This document shows positions 17,542 through 26,221 of a stretch of 64,000 nucleotides of DNA, one piece after another. Under the pieces are notes generated by a model. That model was not told the origin of the DNA and made no database searches. It saw nothing but the letters and a program-made list of their open reading frames with translations. Source of the stretch: Sphingobacterium faecale (GTDB lineage Bacteria; Bacteroidota; Bacteroidia; Sphingobacteriales; Sphingobacteriaceae); assembly GCF_016746095.1 (NCBI RefSeq), contig NZ_JAERTY010000005.1:248001-312000 (forward strand). Direction: 5' to 3'. Position 1 is the first letter of the stretch. Every line of letters begins with the position of its first letter. Both the position numbers and the translations under genes were made by a program.

Positions 17542-18360
17542 ATGAGTAAAGTAAATTTTAAATCCATTGAAGCGACACTGACGGTAAGTCGAAAGGAATA
17601 CATGACGCCACATTATATCCGAATATATCTGACAGGCGACCAGATTCCGAGATTCGCTAATACCACTATCGGCGTAAACAACAAAATCTTGATCGCCCCC
17701 AAAGGCGTAGAACAAATACACTTTCCAGAATTCGATTACGAAAAAATGCAATGGAAACCAATGCCCGAAGAAGTACGTCCCAGTATAAGAACCTACACCC
17801 ATCGCGGGATAGACTTGGCATCAAATGAGATTTGGATTGATTTCGTAGCACATGGCGATGAAGGTCCCGCATCGGCGTGGGCCAATAATGCAAAAAAAGG
17901 GGATCTTCTTGGCGTATTAATGAAAGATGGCAAAACCGAACTTTACGCCAAAGCAGACAACTATTTTTTAGTGGCGGATGCAACAGGAATTCCCATTATA
18001 GCAGCCATCCTCGAAGATCTTCCCGCTGAAGCTCAAGGCACCTGTATTATTGAAGTGCATGGCACAGAAGATAAACAAGAATTACGCACAAAAGCCAATA
18101 TCGAGTTTATTTGGTTATATAATGAGCATCCACAACAGGGAAGTGAGCTCGCCGAAGTTGTAAGACAGCAAGCATTACCGGAGACTTCTCGTTCAGGGTA
18201 CGTAGCAGCCGAATTCTCTTCTGTAAAAGCTATTCGTCAATATTTAAGAAAAGAAATGGGATGGAAGCAGCAAGAACTTTATGCCTATTCCTATTGGAAG
18301 TCTGGTGTAGCCGAAGACAAGTCAATAGCGGACAGGCAAAAAGAAAAAGACAGTGAATAG
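17542..18360 (+). CDS. Siderophore-interacting protein (NADPH-dependent ferric-siderophore reductase)
   Basis: A 272-residue cytoplasmic flavoprotein that reduces ferric siderophores to release iron. The FAD-binding motif RTYTHR (R-x-Y-T-x-R) is followed by IDFVAHGDEGPASAWAN, the SIP-family hallmark, then GPxSxW-type pyrophosphate contacts and VADATGIPIIAAIL in the NAD(P)H domain. The C-terminal AYSYWKSG is the family end motif. A possible -7 element TACCTTCG lies at 17487-17494. The gene overlaps the following VOC gene by 8 bp and is the first of a likely operon SIP-VOC-MATE-membrane protein, divergent from a PchR-like regulator. Confidence 0.93.
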   Translation: MSKVNFKSIEATLTVSRKEYMTPHYIRIYLTGDQIPRFANTTIGVNNKILIAPKGVEQIHFPEFDYEKMQWKPMPEEVRPSIRTYTHRGIDLASNEIWIDFVAHGDEGPASAWANNAKKGDLLGVLMKDGKTELYAKADNYFLVADATGIPIIAAILEDLPAEAQGTCIIEVHGTEDKQELRTKANIEFIWLYNEHPQQGSELAEVVRQQALPETSRSGYVAAEFSSVKAIRQYLRKEMGWKQQELYAYSYWKSGVAEDKSIADRQKEKDSE

Positions 18361-19027
18361 TGCCGATAATCTACAGCTCAGTCACGTACTGTACCGCGTA
18401 CAAGATCTTCACAAATCCGTCCAGAAACTGCAAGACGCCGGCTTTATGGTCGAATATGGAACCACTCCCAAAAAAGCCTACAATGCACTGATCTGGTTTG
18501 AAACAGGTGTATTTATAGAAATCCACAAAAGTTCGGGACTTTCCTCCCCTATAAAGTGGTTGATGAAGACATTGGGCTATCAATCGGTTTTAAACCGTAT
18601 GCACAAGTGGGATGACATCGAAAATGGGTGGTGCGAATGGTCCTTAGAATCAACAAATGTAGATCTCGCCTCCCAACGCACCTTTTTTAAGGAGCTGCAA
18701 ATACCATTCAAATTCCATAAGGCCAAACGAAAGGACGATAATAGACGTACCTTGCGTTGGGAGCTAATGATGCCCGGTGCTATAGACTTTCCTTTTATCA
18801 TGTCAGCATATCGGTCCAATCCAAGACCCCAGTCAATCAGGCACCCTAATGGCATCCAAGGCGTATCCAACATCATTGTAGGAAGAGAAAATCTGGACAC
18901 AGTATTGTTGGAAAAATTGATGCCCCAGCAAAGCGGACTGGAACTAGTGGATGGAAAAAAAGGACTACAAACTGTTGAATTCATAAATAGCAAACTGACA
19001 ATAGAAAAAATTCTCCAATCAAAGTAA
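18353..19027 (+). CDS. VOC / glyoxalase-like domain protein
   Basis: A 224-residue protein with the vicinal oxygen chelate fold, closest to the glyoxalase-like group: LSHVLYRVQDLHKSVQKLQDAGFMVEYG at the start, then NALIWFETGVFIEIHKSS, the first beta-alpha-beta-beta-beta unit with metal-ligand candidates His and Glu. The second half (HPNGIQGVSNIIVGRENLD) carries a second unit. The start is GTG 18353, overlapping the previous gene by 8 bp; the stop overlaps the MATE start by one base, so translation is likely coupled. Substrate unknown; the company of a siderophore reductase and an exporter suggests handling of a siderophore or xenobiotic, which is inference. Confidence 0.75.
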   Translation: MNSADNLQLSHVLYRVQDLHKSVQKLQDAGFMVEYGTTPKKAYNALIWFETGVFIEIHKSSGLSSPIKWLMKTLGYQSVLNRMHKWDDIENGWCEWSLESTNVDLASQRTFFKELQIPFKFHKAKRKDDNRRTLRWELMMPGAIDFPFIMSAYRSNPRPQSIRHPNGIQGVSNIIVGRENLDTVLLEKLMPQQSGLELVDGKKGLQTVEFINSKLTIEKILQSK

Positions 19028-20379
19028 TGGAACAACAACGCACATTAATACTCAACAAACCTTTGCCCAAGGTTATGTGGCAATTGGCATGGCCCGCAGT
19101 GGTAGCGATGGTCCTGTATGGTATGAACAATTTTCTAGATGGTATATTCGTTGGGCATTTGATTAGCAACAATGCGCTAGCAGCAGTAGGTGTAGCCTAC
19201 CCCCTAGCGCAATTTGCACAAGGATTAGGTACCCTTATCGGCACAGGAATGGGGGCTGCAATCAGCATTTGGATCGGAGCAAATAACCAAGAAAAATTAG
19301 AAAAATCTTTTGGCACAGTCAATTATCTAACCATTCTGTTTTCTATATTCGTTACCGTTCCCTGTTACTTCTTCGCCGAACAATTGGTGTACATGATGGG
19401 AGGAAGAGGAGAAATACTTGATCTGGGTACCCAGTATTTTCAAGCGACTATCTTAGGAAGCTTCTTCTGGATATATGGTCTGGCCATGAACATGATTATC
19501 CGAGCAGAAGGAAGAATGAAGACTGCTGCATGGATGATCGCTGTGGGATTGCTGGTCGATGTTGCTTTAAAACCGATATTCATAGACACCTTTGGTTGGG
19601 GAGTAGCCGGTGCAGCTTGGGCAACCAATATTTCCATGATCATCTACTCCCTATTAGGAGTTTGGTACTACGCCAGTGGAAGGACCTCATTCAAAACCCA
19701 GTTCTGGTCTGTAAAGAAAGACAGCGCCATTATGAAAGAAACACTTTCCTTAGGCATGCCAGGCTTTATTATGATGGTCATGATCGTGGTGCAAAACATT
19801 GTCGTATTCAATGCCCTGGCAAAATACGGCAACTCCGCTGACATCACATTCTTCACCGCCGTCAATCGTTTTTACATCCTTTTGAATACCCCTCTATGGG
19901 GGTTGATGCGAGCGTTGCAACCCGTGGCAGGGATGAATTACGGATCCAAACAATATGATCGCAGTATTCGATCCTATCGCCTGTTTTCCATCACTGGTCT
20001 TCTTATTTTACTGCCCTTTTGGCTATTCGCGATGTTCAGTCCGGCAGAATTGTTGGCCATAATGATCCCTCATATGGCATTTTCAACCGCGCAATTGATA
20101 GACTTTCGAATATACATGAGTGTCTTGTTAGCATTGCCCTTTGTATTTATGGCCATGGTATGGTTCCCTTCTGTTGAAAATGCTAAACCTGCGACTGTTA
20201 TTACGATACTACGTCAACTGGTATTCTATATTCCAATATTACTTATCGTGCCACCGCTGTACGGAATCAGAAGCATCTACTTAGCATCCGCTGCTATTGA
20301 TTGGATTGTCTTCGGAATGACAATCTATGCTGTAACACGAAGTGCAAAAAAAATCAGAGCTTCAGTGCTGCATGTTTAA
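19027..20379 (+). CDS. MATE family efflux transporter
   Basis: A 450-residue multidrug and toxic compound extrusion protein with about 12 membrane helices in two halves. The N-terminal repeat has KVMWQLAWPAVVAMVLYGMNN-type sequence and VGVAYPLAQFAQGLGTLIGTG, the second half starts ETLSLGMPGFIMMVMI and has NRFYILLNTPLWGLMRALQPVAGMNYG, matching the conserved (I/L)xxPxxxN and Q-P-x-x-G-x-N-Y-G features. It exports compounds with Na+ or H+. It overlaps the VOC gene stop by one base (TAATG). In this setting it may export a siderophore or recycle it, inferred from neighbours. Confidence 0.93.
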   Translation: MEQQRTLILNKPLPKVMWQLAWPAVVAMVLYGMNNFLDGIFVGHLISNNALAAVGVAYPLAQFAQGLGTLIGTGMGAAISIWIGANNQEKLEKSFGTVNYLTILFSIFVTVPCYFFAEQLVYMMGGRGEILDLGTQYFQATILGSFFWIYGLAMNMIIRAEGRMKTAAWMIAVGLLVDVALKPIFIDTFGWGVAGAAWATNISMIIYSLLGVWYYASGRTSFKTQFWSVKKDSAIMKETLSLGMPGFIMMVMIVVQNIVVFNALAKYGNSADITFFTAVNRFYILLNTPLWGLMRALQPVAGMNYGSKQYDRSIRSYRLFSITGLLILLPFWLFAMFSPAELLAIMIPHMAFSTAQLIDFRIYMSVLLALPFVFMAMVWFPSVENAKPATVITILRQLVFYIPILLIVPPLYGIRSIYLASAAIDWIVFGMTIYAVTRSAKKIRASVLHV

Positions 20380-20420
20380 AGTTGCAACACAACAACTAGT
20401 AATCTTAAAAACTCAAAAAA

Positions 20421-21173
20421 ATGAATTATAACAACAAAGTAAAATGGGCTTTTATCTGTGGAATAATCGGAGCCATCTGCTGGATCATTGGCGACATATA
20501 TGTAGCAGGATTTGAAGTAAATCCCCAAGACTATCCCCTATTCTCGGAAACCTATGCCCACAAAGTCGATGTGGGACTAGCGACACTTATGCTCGAGGGA
20601 TCTACAGCCCGATTGATGTTTGGAGCATTAATTGCAGCGATGACCGCTACCTTGTTTTTGCCCAGCGTATGGATCGTCTATCAGTATTTTAAAGAAAAAA
20701 ATGCTTGGTACGCACGGGGTACCTATTACCTATTGATCATTAGCGTTATGTTGATGCCTTTAGGACATGCAGTCTTTTATTTCACTGGCGAAATCTATAA
20801 GGCCATCTATCATACAGATCCCATTGCACACCCGTATCTCCTAGAGACCGCGGCTGGATTTCAGACAGCAATGTATATTACCTGGGGGACTGCTATCATC
20901 GTAATGCTTGTCGCTTATCTGATCTTCTCTATCCTAGTTTTCCTGGGAAAAACCACACTCCCTAGATGGGTTGGATTTATTAGCCCTTTATTTTTAACGA
21001 TCTACCAACTACCACTGAAAATAATACTTCCTCCTTCTGAAATAAAAGGTTGGTTAGGTGGCGCAGCTTTTAATATATCGTATTTGATCTTTCTAGTACT
21101 TATATGCTCTCTCTTCAGAAAACGTCTCTTAAAAGAAAAACCTGTAAAAAGTCTGAAGATCTCAATAGCATAA
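20421..21173 (+). CDS. Uncharacterised six-helix membrane protein (possibly DUF6796-like)
   Basis: A 250-residue membrane protein with about seven hydrophobic segments: 10-27 (WAFICGIIGAICWIIGDIYV), 63-87, 100-120, 152-176, 188-206 and 217-233. The order of helices and a GDIYVAG motif after the first helix resemble a family of hypothetical Bacteroidota and Firmicutes proteins; the DUF6796 assignment is from memory and not firm. It starts 41 bp after the MATE gene and ends at a strong terminator, so it is probably the last gene of the SIP-VOC-MATE unit. No function is known. Confidence 0.6.
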   Translation: MNYNNKVKWAFICGIIGAICWIIGDIYVAGFEVNPQDYPLFSETYAHKVDVGLATLMLEGSTARLMFGALIAAMTATLFLPSVWIVYQYFKEKNAWYARGTYYLLIISVMLMPLGHAVFYFTGEIYKAIYHTDPIAHPYLLETAAGFQTAMYITWGTAIIVMLVAYLIFSILVFLGKTTLPRWVGFISPLFLTIYQLPLKIILPPSEIKGWLGGAAFNISYLIFLVLICSLFRKRLLKEKPVKSLKISIA

Positions 21174-21211
21174 CATAGATTCATCCATTATCCCTTAAAT
21201 ATTTTTTTCCT

Positions 21212-21263
21212 ATAAAGATTAAATGTACTGCAAGAAATTTTTTGCAGTACATTTAATCTTTAT
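21212..21263. terminator. Bidirectional terminator, 22-bp perfect stem
   Basis: Positions 21212-21233 and 21242-21263 are exact reverse complements (22 bp, ending TGTACTGCAA / TTGCAGTACA) with loop GAAATTTT. It lies between the end of the plus-strand membrane gene and the end of a small minus-strand gene and can serve both. Confidence 0.85.
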
Positions 21264-21290
21264 TTCTGTTCCTGCATAAAGAAATAGTAT

Positions 21291-21548
21291 TTATTTTCTT
21301 TTTTCTAAAGTTGTACGTAATGCTACACCGATCCCCACCAATATAATCAAAACACTAGTCAAAACCGTTCCAATATACTCTACAATCCAAGCAAAAAGTA
21401 TAGCCACAATATGTATTTTTCCACTCTCTGGATAGAACATTTTTCCCGTAAAAAGAAATATAGCGAATAAACATATAGCGAAATAAACAAAAACAACCAG
21501 CCAAATAGTTTGATATGACCATTTATTCGAAAACTGGGTAAACGCCAT
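21291..21548 (-). CDS. Small two-helix membrane protein, unknown
   Basis: An 85-residue ORF with two hydrophobic helices (about residues 15-34, TIWLVVFVYFAICLFAIFLF, and 55-75, VEYIGTVLTSVLIILVGIGV) and a charged C-terminus TLEKRK. No family recognised. It is credible because a strong terminator sits 28 bp after its stop and its composition is that of a real membrane protein. Its 5' end overlaps a degenerate plus-strand reading frame. It could be a small accessory or immunity-type protein, but nothing shows this. Confidence 0.5.
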   Translation of the reverse strand: MAFTQFSNKWSYQTIWLVVFVYFAICLFAIFLFTGKMFYPESGKIHIVAILFAWIVEYIGTVLTSVLIILVGIGVALRTTLEKRK

Positions 21549-21795
21549 ATTAGGAGCTTTCTTAATTCAAGTCCCCGCCCCTACTTCCACCTACAATACA
21601 TCCAATGGTTCCGTAGCTTCCTTTCAAAATATTGGCAGTGCCATCTTTAGCGCCGATTCGATTGACGGTGATTGGATCCATCTCAACAATCAGATATATC
21701 TGGCAGAAGAAGATAAAGTTATTGAAACATGGGTAAAATGGATAGAAAACGATAGTATTAAAATTTTCTTAACCTTAAATGGAGGTTATGAGTAA
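21514..21795 (+). pseudogene. Fragment of an unknown protein (3' end only)
   Basis: An open frame without a usable start codon runs from after TGA 21511-21513 to TAA 21793-21795. The translated part contains TSNGSVASFQNIGSAIFSAD, then DGDWIHLNNQIYLAEEDK and ends WVKWIENDSIKIFLTLNGGYE, which reads like the end of a small beta-rich domain with W-rich strands (SH3-like in style). The 5' part seems to be missing. The upstream overlap with a minus-strand gene suggests a rearrangement junction near 21550. The following stretch to about 22020 holds nothing recognisable. Confidence 0.4.
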
Positions 21796-22028
21796 AAGTT
21801 ACGGCAAAGGACGATAGTAGCATTATCCTAGAAAGAAACATTCAAAAATGTCTTCTCCTAGATCGCTTTAGTCTTTATCCTCTTACCACACAAAAACATA
21901 GGTTCATGATAAGACTTGAAGAATATAGCGTAAAATACAGATACAAAAAAATTAATCGGCACAAAAAAAAATACACAAATAGAATTTTTTTTATTATCTT
22001 TAAACTTCACATAACAAATGTGAGCCTA

Positions 22029-22224
22029 TGAAGAACTTTTTATTTTTTTACCTGAGGGTGATAAAACTTGTTCCTATCGGTATTTCCATACCAACGATAG
22101 ATTCTACTACCTTGTACCCTTAATTATTCATAAAATACAAATCAAAGGGAAAAGGCTAAAAATAAATGGTATTCTATTTACAGAAAATGAATGGTTGATC
22201 ACAAATTATAGTTACAGACTTTAA
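22029..22224 (+). pseudogene. Small gene broken by a frameshift in a T-run
   Basis: ATG 22029 opens MKNFLFF... but this frame stops after 31 codons. A second frame, open from 22024 to TAA 22222-22224 with no start codon, gives FLPEGDKTCSYRYFHTNDRF and ends ENEWLITNYSYRL. Joining them at the run of T5-A-T7 (about 22037-22049) by one base gives a protein of about 65 residues. The downstream frame starts 16 bases before the next gene, as in a two-gene unit. The shift could be a real mutation, programmed slippage or a sequencing error in the homopolymer. No family recognised. Confidence 0.4.
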
Positions 22225-22240
22225 CAAAATTTCAAGAATC

Positions 22241-22600
22241 ATGAATAGATACGGACTTAAAATAAAAATCAATGGAAAAGTAGTATCAAATGCTGGATTT
22301 GATAAAGACAATTATGTGTTGACAGGAGGAACCACTTTTGTAAAAAGAGCCAATTGTTGTGAAGATTATTATTTCAATATAGGAGGACTGGACTCAGATG
22401 AGGACGAACATGTTGATTGGTACCGTACAGTAGTAAAAGTAGGCGATATCATCACTATGGAAGTAATAGACGGCCCATTTGATCCACCCAACCACCGTTA
22501 TAAGAATGATCTCACCCCTGAAGAAATAATCCGAAACAAAATAGATTTTTACCACAAACTAAAAGAGGAGTTAAAAGGACATATTGATATAGCCGTTTAA
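22241..22600 (+). CDS. Hypothetical protein, small acidic, unknown family
   Basis: A 119-residue cytoplasmic protein without signal or membrane segment. It has two parts: a beta-rich N-terminal half (YGLKIKINGKVVSNAGFDKD, then TFVKRANCCEDYYFNIGGLD with a CC pair) and a helical, charged C-terminus (LTPEEIIRNKIDFYHKLKEEL). The style, small size and isolation between broken genes resemble immunity or accessory proteins of polymorphic toxin loci, but no toxin is nearby and no family is recognised. A hairpin terminator follows at 22621. Confidence 0.65.
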   Translation: MNRYGLKIKINGKVVSNAGFDKDNYVLTGGTTFVKRANCCEDYYFNIGGLDSDEDEHVDWYRTVVKVGDIITMEVIDGPFDPPNHRYKNDLTPEEIIRNKIDFYHKLKEELKGHIDIAV

Positions 22601-22620
22601 TACATTCCTACTCCTATCTG

Positions 22621-22666
22621 CAAAAGCGTACACCTCCTTTTGTCGAAGATAAGGTGTACGCATTTG
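22621..22666 (+). terminator. Hairpin terminator after the 119-residue hypothetical gene
   Basis: GCGTACACCT (22626-22635) pairs perfectly with AGGTGTACGC (22652-22661); the stem extends with CAAA/TTTG across one A-A mismatch. The remaining gap to 22856 shows nothing else recognisable. Confidence 0.6.
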
Positions 22667-22856
22667 CGTTTACTTTAGCATTCCGTTTTTAGAATCGACC
22701 TAGCTTCTAATAAGGTTCTGCGTAACAGTTGATATTGTATGCTAAAAAACACAATAAATCTCGTTTTTTAAGACATCTCGCTATAACTGCAGATTAGCTT
22801 CGACATTCTGCCGGAGTACTACATACAGACAATAATCAATTCTCTTAGAAAAGGGG

Positions 22857-23189
22857 TTAATGTGCACTCGACTTGGAAAACAAATTGATAATAACTACGC
22901 CCAGTATAATAAATCCTATTCCTAGTATCGCGGGCAAATCCAGCGACTCCTTATAAACAAAATAACCTACTGCCGAGATAATCACAATCCCAAAAGCAGA
23001 CCATATCGCATAGGCTATACCCATAGGTACCCCACGTAATGCGTAGGAAAGTAGATAAAAGGATAATCCCAGTGAACAGACAAAGAGTATGGAGGGAATA
23101 GGTTTCGTAAACTGTTCGGTTTTTTTCAGGAAAGACGAACCAATCACTTCAAATAAAATTGCCGCAGCTAAAAATAAATAATGCTTCAT
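22857..23189 (-). CDS. Small multidrug resistance (SMR) family efflux protein
   Basis: A 110-residue inner membrane protein with four helices, the standard SMR length. The essential Glu in helix 1 is in FLAAAILFEVIGSSFLKKTE (residue 14), the helix 3 signature is GIAYAIWSAFGIVIISAVGY with the conserved Trp, and helix 4 is AILGIGFIILGVVIINLFSK. SMR dimers expel quaternary ammonium and guanidinium compounds using the proton gradient. It stands alone; the gene upstream on the other strand (DsrE family) is divergent, separated by about 135 bp. Confidence 0.92.
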   Translation of the reverse strand: MKHYLFLAAAILFEVIGSSFLKKTEQFTKPIPSILFVCSLGLSFYLLSYALRGVPMGIAYAIWSAFGIVIISAVGYFVYKESLDLPAILGIGFIILGVVIINLFSKSSAH

Positions 23190-23325
23190 ATACGCTCAAA
23201 CAGTTATACAGTTCCGACAAAGGTAGGATTTTCAATGTATCCTTTGTTACACAAAGACGATACATATATCCTTATCTTCGGGTAATTCAAAAAGAAGAGA
23301 TACATAATCTTAAACATTGGAACAC

Positions 23326-23766
23326 ATGAGAAAACAAATTTTAGCAGTTGCATTATTACTATTTGGAATCACCTTCACTAGTTCGCTATCCGCCCAGCAA
23401 GTAGCAGTAGAATCCGTAGAGAAGGCCGTCAAAGAAGACGGGAAATACGCAATTTTGGTTCAGAACCCAATGCATTTGATGGCTTCGGTAATGACTGGCG
23501 CCGAATATAAATCAAAAGACAAAGCCGTTCAATTTGAAATCGTAATTATCGGACAGGCCGTCAAAGACCTGGCAGAAAATAAAGAATTGGAGAGCACCAT
23601 CCAAAGTGCCCAAAAATCGGGTATCAGGTTAGTGGTTTGCGAATTTGCGATGAACAAGCTTGGAGTGAAGAAATCACAGTATCATCCGTCTATCTATACT
23701 ACGCCGAATGGGTTTACCTATCTATTTGGTCTTCAGGAATTAGGTTTCAAGACGATTACATTGTAG
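23326..23766 (+). CDS. DsrE/DsrF-like family protein, exported
   Basis: A 146-residue protein starting with a signal sequence (ILAVALLLFGITFTSSLSAQ), so likely periplasmic. The mature part has the DsrE-type Rossmann-like fold pattern: KYAILVQNPMHLMASVMTGA, then AVQFEIVIIGQAVKDLAEN and SGIRLVVCEFAMNKLGVKKS with one conserved Cys. DsrE proteins of the TusBCD family relay sulfur; exported, single-Cys members have no proven role. ATG 23326 is preferred to the TTG nine bases earlier because it places the signal directly at the N-terminus. A TATCTTCG sequence (23273-23280) may be its -7 promoter box. Confidence 0.8.
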   Translation: MRKQILAVALLLFGITFTSSLSAQQVAVESVEKAVKEDGKYAILVQNPMHLMASVMTGAEYKSKDKAVQFEIVIIGQAVKDLAENKELESTIQSAQKSGIRLVVCEFAMNKLGVKKSQYHPSIYTTPNGFTYLFGLQELGFKTITL

Positions 23767-23926
23767 CACACACACAAACAATAGAGCATGAGAATGCTCA
23801 TTCAAACCGTCCGTTATAGTTCTTTACCTACTATAGATGCGACGGTTTGAATTATTTCGTATAAAGCGCTTATCAAATTTTAGTAGCTGATGATTTTCCT
23901 TATCTTAGAAGCCAGAAACAAAGGAA

Positions 23927-24340
23927 ATGGAAAAGATAGCACTACCTACAGCCGGCCTTGTTGTAGTCGATGACAATAAACTACTACTGGGCTATAGCCG
24001 TAATAAAAAAGCCTGGTACCTGCTGGGCGGAAAGGTGGATCAAGGGGAGAATTCCCTCGAAGCCTTACTTCGCGAGATAGCAGAAGAGACCAACCTTCGA
24101 TTAGGCCCCGATTCACTCCAGTTTTACTGTCATATATCTGCCCCAGCCTATGGAGAAAGCCCACATATCGTTATGGAGCAAGATTGCTTTTTCTGTAAGC
24201 TAGAAGAGGAAATTCAAGCCAGTAGTGAAATAGATGAAATCCGCTTTTTTGATTTCGATACCTATCAAAAAGAACCGATACAAGTCCCAGGTGTAGTCCT
24301 CTTATACCAACGCTTGATCGCGGATGGATATCTCCATTAA
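23927..24340 (+). CDS. Nudix hydrolase domain protein
   Basis: A 137-residue single-domain protein. The Nudix box is complete: GGKVDQGENSLEALLREIAE then ETNLRL (residues about 34-58), matching Gx5Ex7REUxEExGU except that N-L replaces the final G-U. Nudix enzymes cut nucleoside diphosphates linked to another group, using Mg2+ held by the Glu residues. Substrate cannot be predicted. The Crp/Fnr-like gene follows after 21 bp, on the same strand, and the two may be co-transcribed. Confidence 0.88.
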   Translation: MEKIALPTAGLVVVDDNKLLLGYSRNKKAWYLLGGKVDQGENSLEALLREIAEETNLRLGPDSLQFYCHISAPAYGESPHIVMEQDCFFCKLEEEIQASSEIDEIRFFDFDTYQKEPIQVPGVVLLYQRLIADGYLH

Positions 24341-24361
24341 TTGCAACAGTATCTTCAGACC

Positions 24362-24925
24362 ATGGAAGCACTCATTCCTATATTATGCAAAAAATATGGT
24401 GTCAGTCCTGAGTTGATAACTCTACTCCTTTCCCGTATGGAAAAGAAATCCTATCGTTACCATGATATCGTTATTGGTCTACAGGAGCGTAAGCAATACT
24501 ACTATATTATTAATGAGGGTATCTGGCGGGCATACCGACTATTTGATGGAGAAGAAAGAACTCTTTGGTTTGAGCGCTATGGAGATATCTTATACTCCGA
24601 AGCATCCGAAGACTACATCATTGAGTCCATTTCCGACAGTTCAGCTTACGTCATCTCAAAAACCGACCTAGATGCTTTTTGCGAAGAATCCCATGAGATT
24701 TCTAACCTGGTCCGTACGGTACTAGAACAATACTACTTTCAGATTACCGAATGGCTGGTCATGCTATGCCAGCCTACCGCCCGTGCGCGCTACCTCACTG
24801 TACTCAAGAAAGACCCCGAGGTCTTCCAGCTGGTCCCGCAGAAATACATTGCCTCCTGCCTATGTATGACGCCACAGTCGCTCAGCCGTATTCGAAGGCA
24901 GTTGGTAAAACAAAACATTAGTTAA
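24362..24925 (+). CDS. Crp/Fnr family transcriptional regulator
   Basis: A 187-residue regulator with an N-terminal cyclic-nucleotide-binding-like barrel (HDIVIGLQERKQYYYIINEG) and a C-terminal helix-turn-helix in KYIASCLCMTPQSLSRIRRQ. The barrel does not show a clear cAMP phosphate-binding cassette, as in most Bacteroidota Crp-like proteins, whose ligand is unknown. A TTG 21 bases upstream would add seven residues; ATG 24362 is preferred. It is followed by an MFS exporter gene with its own promoter-like -7 box, so it may control that pump, inferred from position. Confidence 0.85.
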   Translation: MEALIPILCKKYGVSPELITLLLSRMEKKSYRYHDIVIGLQERKQYYYIINEGIWRAYRLFDGEERTLWFERYGDILYSEASEDYIIESISDSSAYVISKTDLDAFCEESHEISNLVRTVLEQYYFQITEWLVMLCQPTARARYLTVLKKDPEVFQLVPQKYIASCLCMTPQSLSRIRRQLVKQNIS

Positions 24926-24957
24926 CAAATGTTCACGTCTCCCCGTTTTTAAGCATT

Positions 24958-24965
24958 TATTTTTG
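24958..24965 (+). promoter_or_regulatory. Possible -7 promoter box of the MFS gene
   Basis: TATTTTTG matches the Bacteroidota -7 consensus TAnnTTTG, 30 bases before the ATG. No TTG is found 19-21 bases upstream, so the match is partial. Confidence 0.4.
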
Positions 24966-24994
24966 CCATCTGCTTCAAAAAAGAATTAGAACAG

Positions 24995-26221
24995 ATGGAA
25001 ATGAAAAAGGAACTGCACAACTGGAAAAAGAAATTCGCTATCATATGGTCGGGACAACTGTTCTCTATACTGAGCAGTGCAACCGCCCAATTTGCTATCG
25101 TTCTTTGGATTGGTATGGAAACCAACTCTGCGGAAGCTTTGGCTCATGCAACTATCGCAGGGCTATTGCCACAGATCGTGCTAGGACCTTTTGCCGGCGT
25201 ATTTGTAGACCGTTGGAATCGCAAGCGTACCATGATTGGTGCAGATCTATTCGTCGCATTCTGTTCTGCTTTAATTGCCTTATTCTTTTATCTGGACATC
25301 GTCGAGCTATGGGCTATTTATATACTCCTTACCTTACGCTCGATAGGTGGAGCTTTCCACGCACCTGCGATGAAATCGGCTGTTCCTCTCCTTGCGCCAC
25401 AATCTGCTCTGGTACGTATCGCCGGAGTAAACGAGGTTATTCAATCCATTTCCATTATATGTGGTCCTATTCTAGGTGCAATAGGGTTATTGCACTTTGG
25501 CGTGAGCGCGATCATGCTATTGGATGTACTCGGTGCGGTCATTGCCTGTACCGCACTTGCCTTCGTGCATATCCCCCAAGTGACGCAGACGGTGCAATCG
25601 GCCAAGTCTATCTTGCGGGATATGACTTCAGGGGCAAGCATAATCTGGAAAAACAAAGGAATATCCTGGTTGATGGGCTGTGAGATAGTTATCAATTTCT
25701 TTGTTATGCCTATCATTGCCGTGATGCCTTTGATGACCCTCCGGTATTTTAAGGGTAGTCCGTATCAGGTTAGTTTAATAGAAGGTCTATACGGTCTAGG
25801 ATTACTTTTGGGAGGTTTGACCCTCAGTTTATGGAACCCCAAGATAAAAAAGATCGTATTGATCGTCTTTGGCTTTTCTGCTGTAGGCATCGCATTAGCA
25901 ACCTGTGGCCTGTTACCACCAACTTACTTTACCGTCTATGCCGTAATGACCATCGTACAGGGGTTGGCAGTTCCTTTCTTCACTGGGCCGTACACTGTAT
26001 TGGTGCAAACACAATTCGAACCTAAATACCTAGGTCGTGTCTTTTCCATCTCCGGTAGTATTGTACAGTTACCCGCTATGCTTGGATTGCTTTTTGCTGG
26101 GATACTGGCAGATGATATTGGTGTAGAGAAGGTCTTTTTTATTGGGGGTATTATCGTCACAGTGACTGCCATATTTTTGGGCTCGACACCAGCCGTGCGT
26201 AGTTTGGAAAAGGAGTATTAG
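24995..26221 (+). CDS. MFS transporter, EntS/MFS_3-like exporter
   Basis: A 408-residue, 12-helix major facilitator protein. The family loop between helices 2 and 3 is FAGVFVDRWNRKRTMIGADL, the typical G-x-x-x-D-R-x-x-R-R variant. The pattern WSGQLFSILSSATAQFAIVLW in helix 1 and GAFHAPAMKSAVPLLAPQSAL in helix 4 are characteristic of the enterobactin-exporter/multidrug MFS_3 group. It probably exports a drug or natural product using the proton gradient. It follows a Crp/Fnr-like regulator by 70 bp. Confidence 0.88.
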   Translation: MEMKKELHNWKKKFAIIWSGQLFSILSSATAQFAIVLWIGMETNSAEALAHATIAGLLPQIVLGPFAGVFVDRWNRKRTMIGADLFVAFCSALIALFFYLDIVELWAIYILLTLRSIGGAFHAPAMKSAVPLLAPQSALVRIAGVNEVIQSISIICGPILGAIGLLHFGVSAIMLLDVLGAVIACTALAFVHIPQVTQTVQSAKSILRDMTSGASIIWKNKGISWLMGCEIVINFFVMPIIAVMPLMTLRYFKGSPYQVSLIEGLYGLGLLLGGLTLSLWNPKIKKIVLIVFGFSAVGIALATCGLLPPTYFTVYAVMTIVQGLAVPFFTGPYTVLVQTQFEPKYLGRVFSISGSIVQLPAMLGLLFAGILADDIGVEKVFFIGGIIVTVTAIFLGSTPAVRSLEKEY

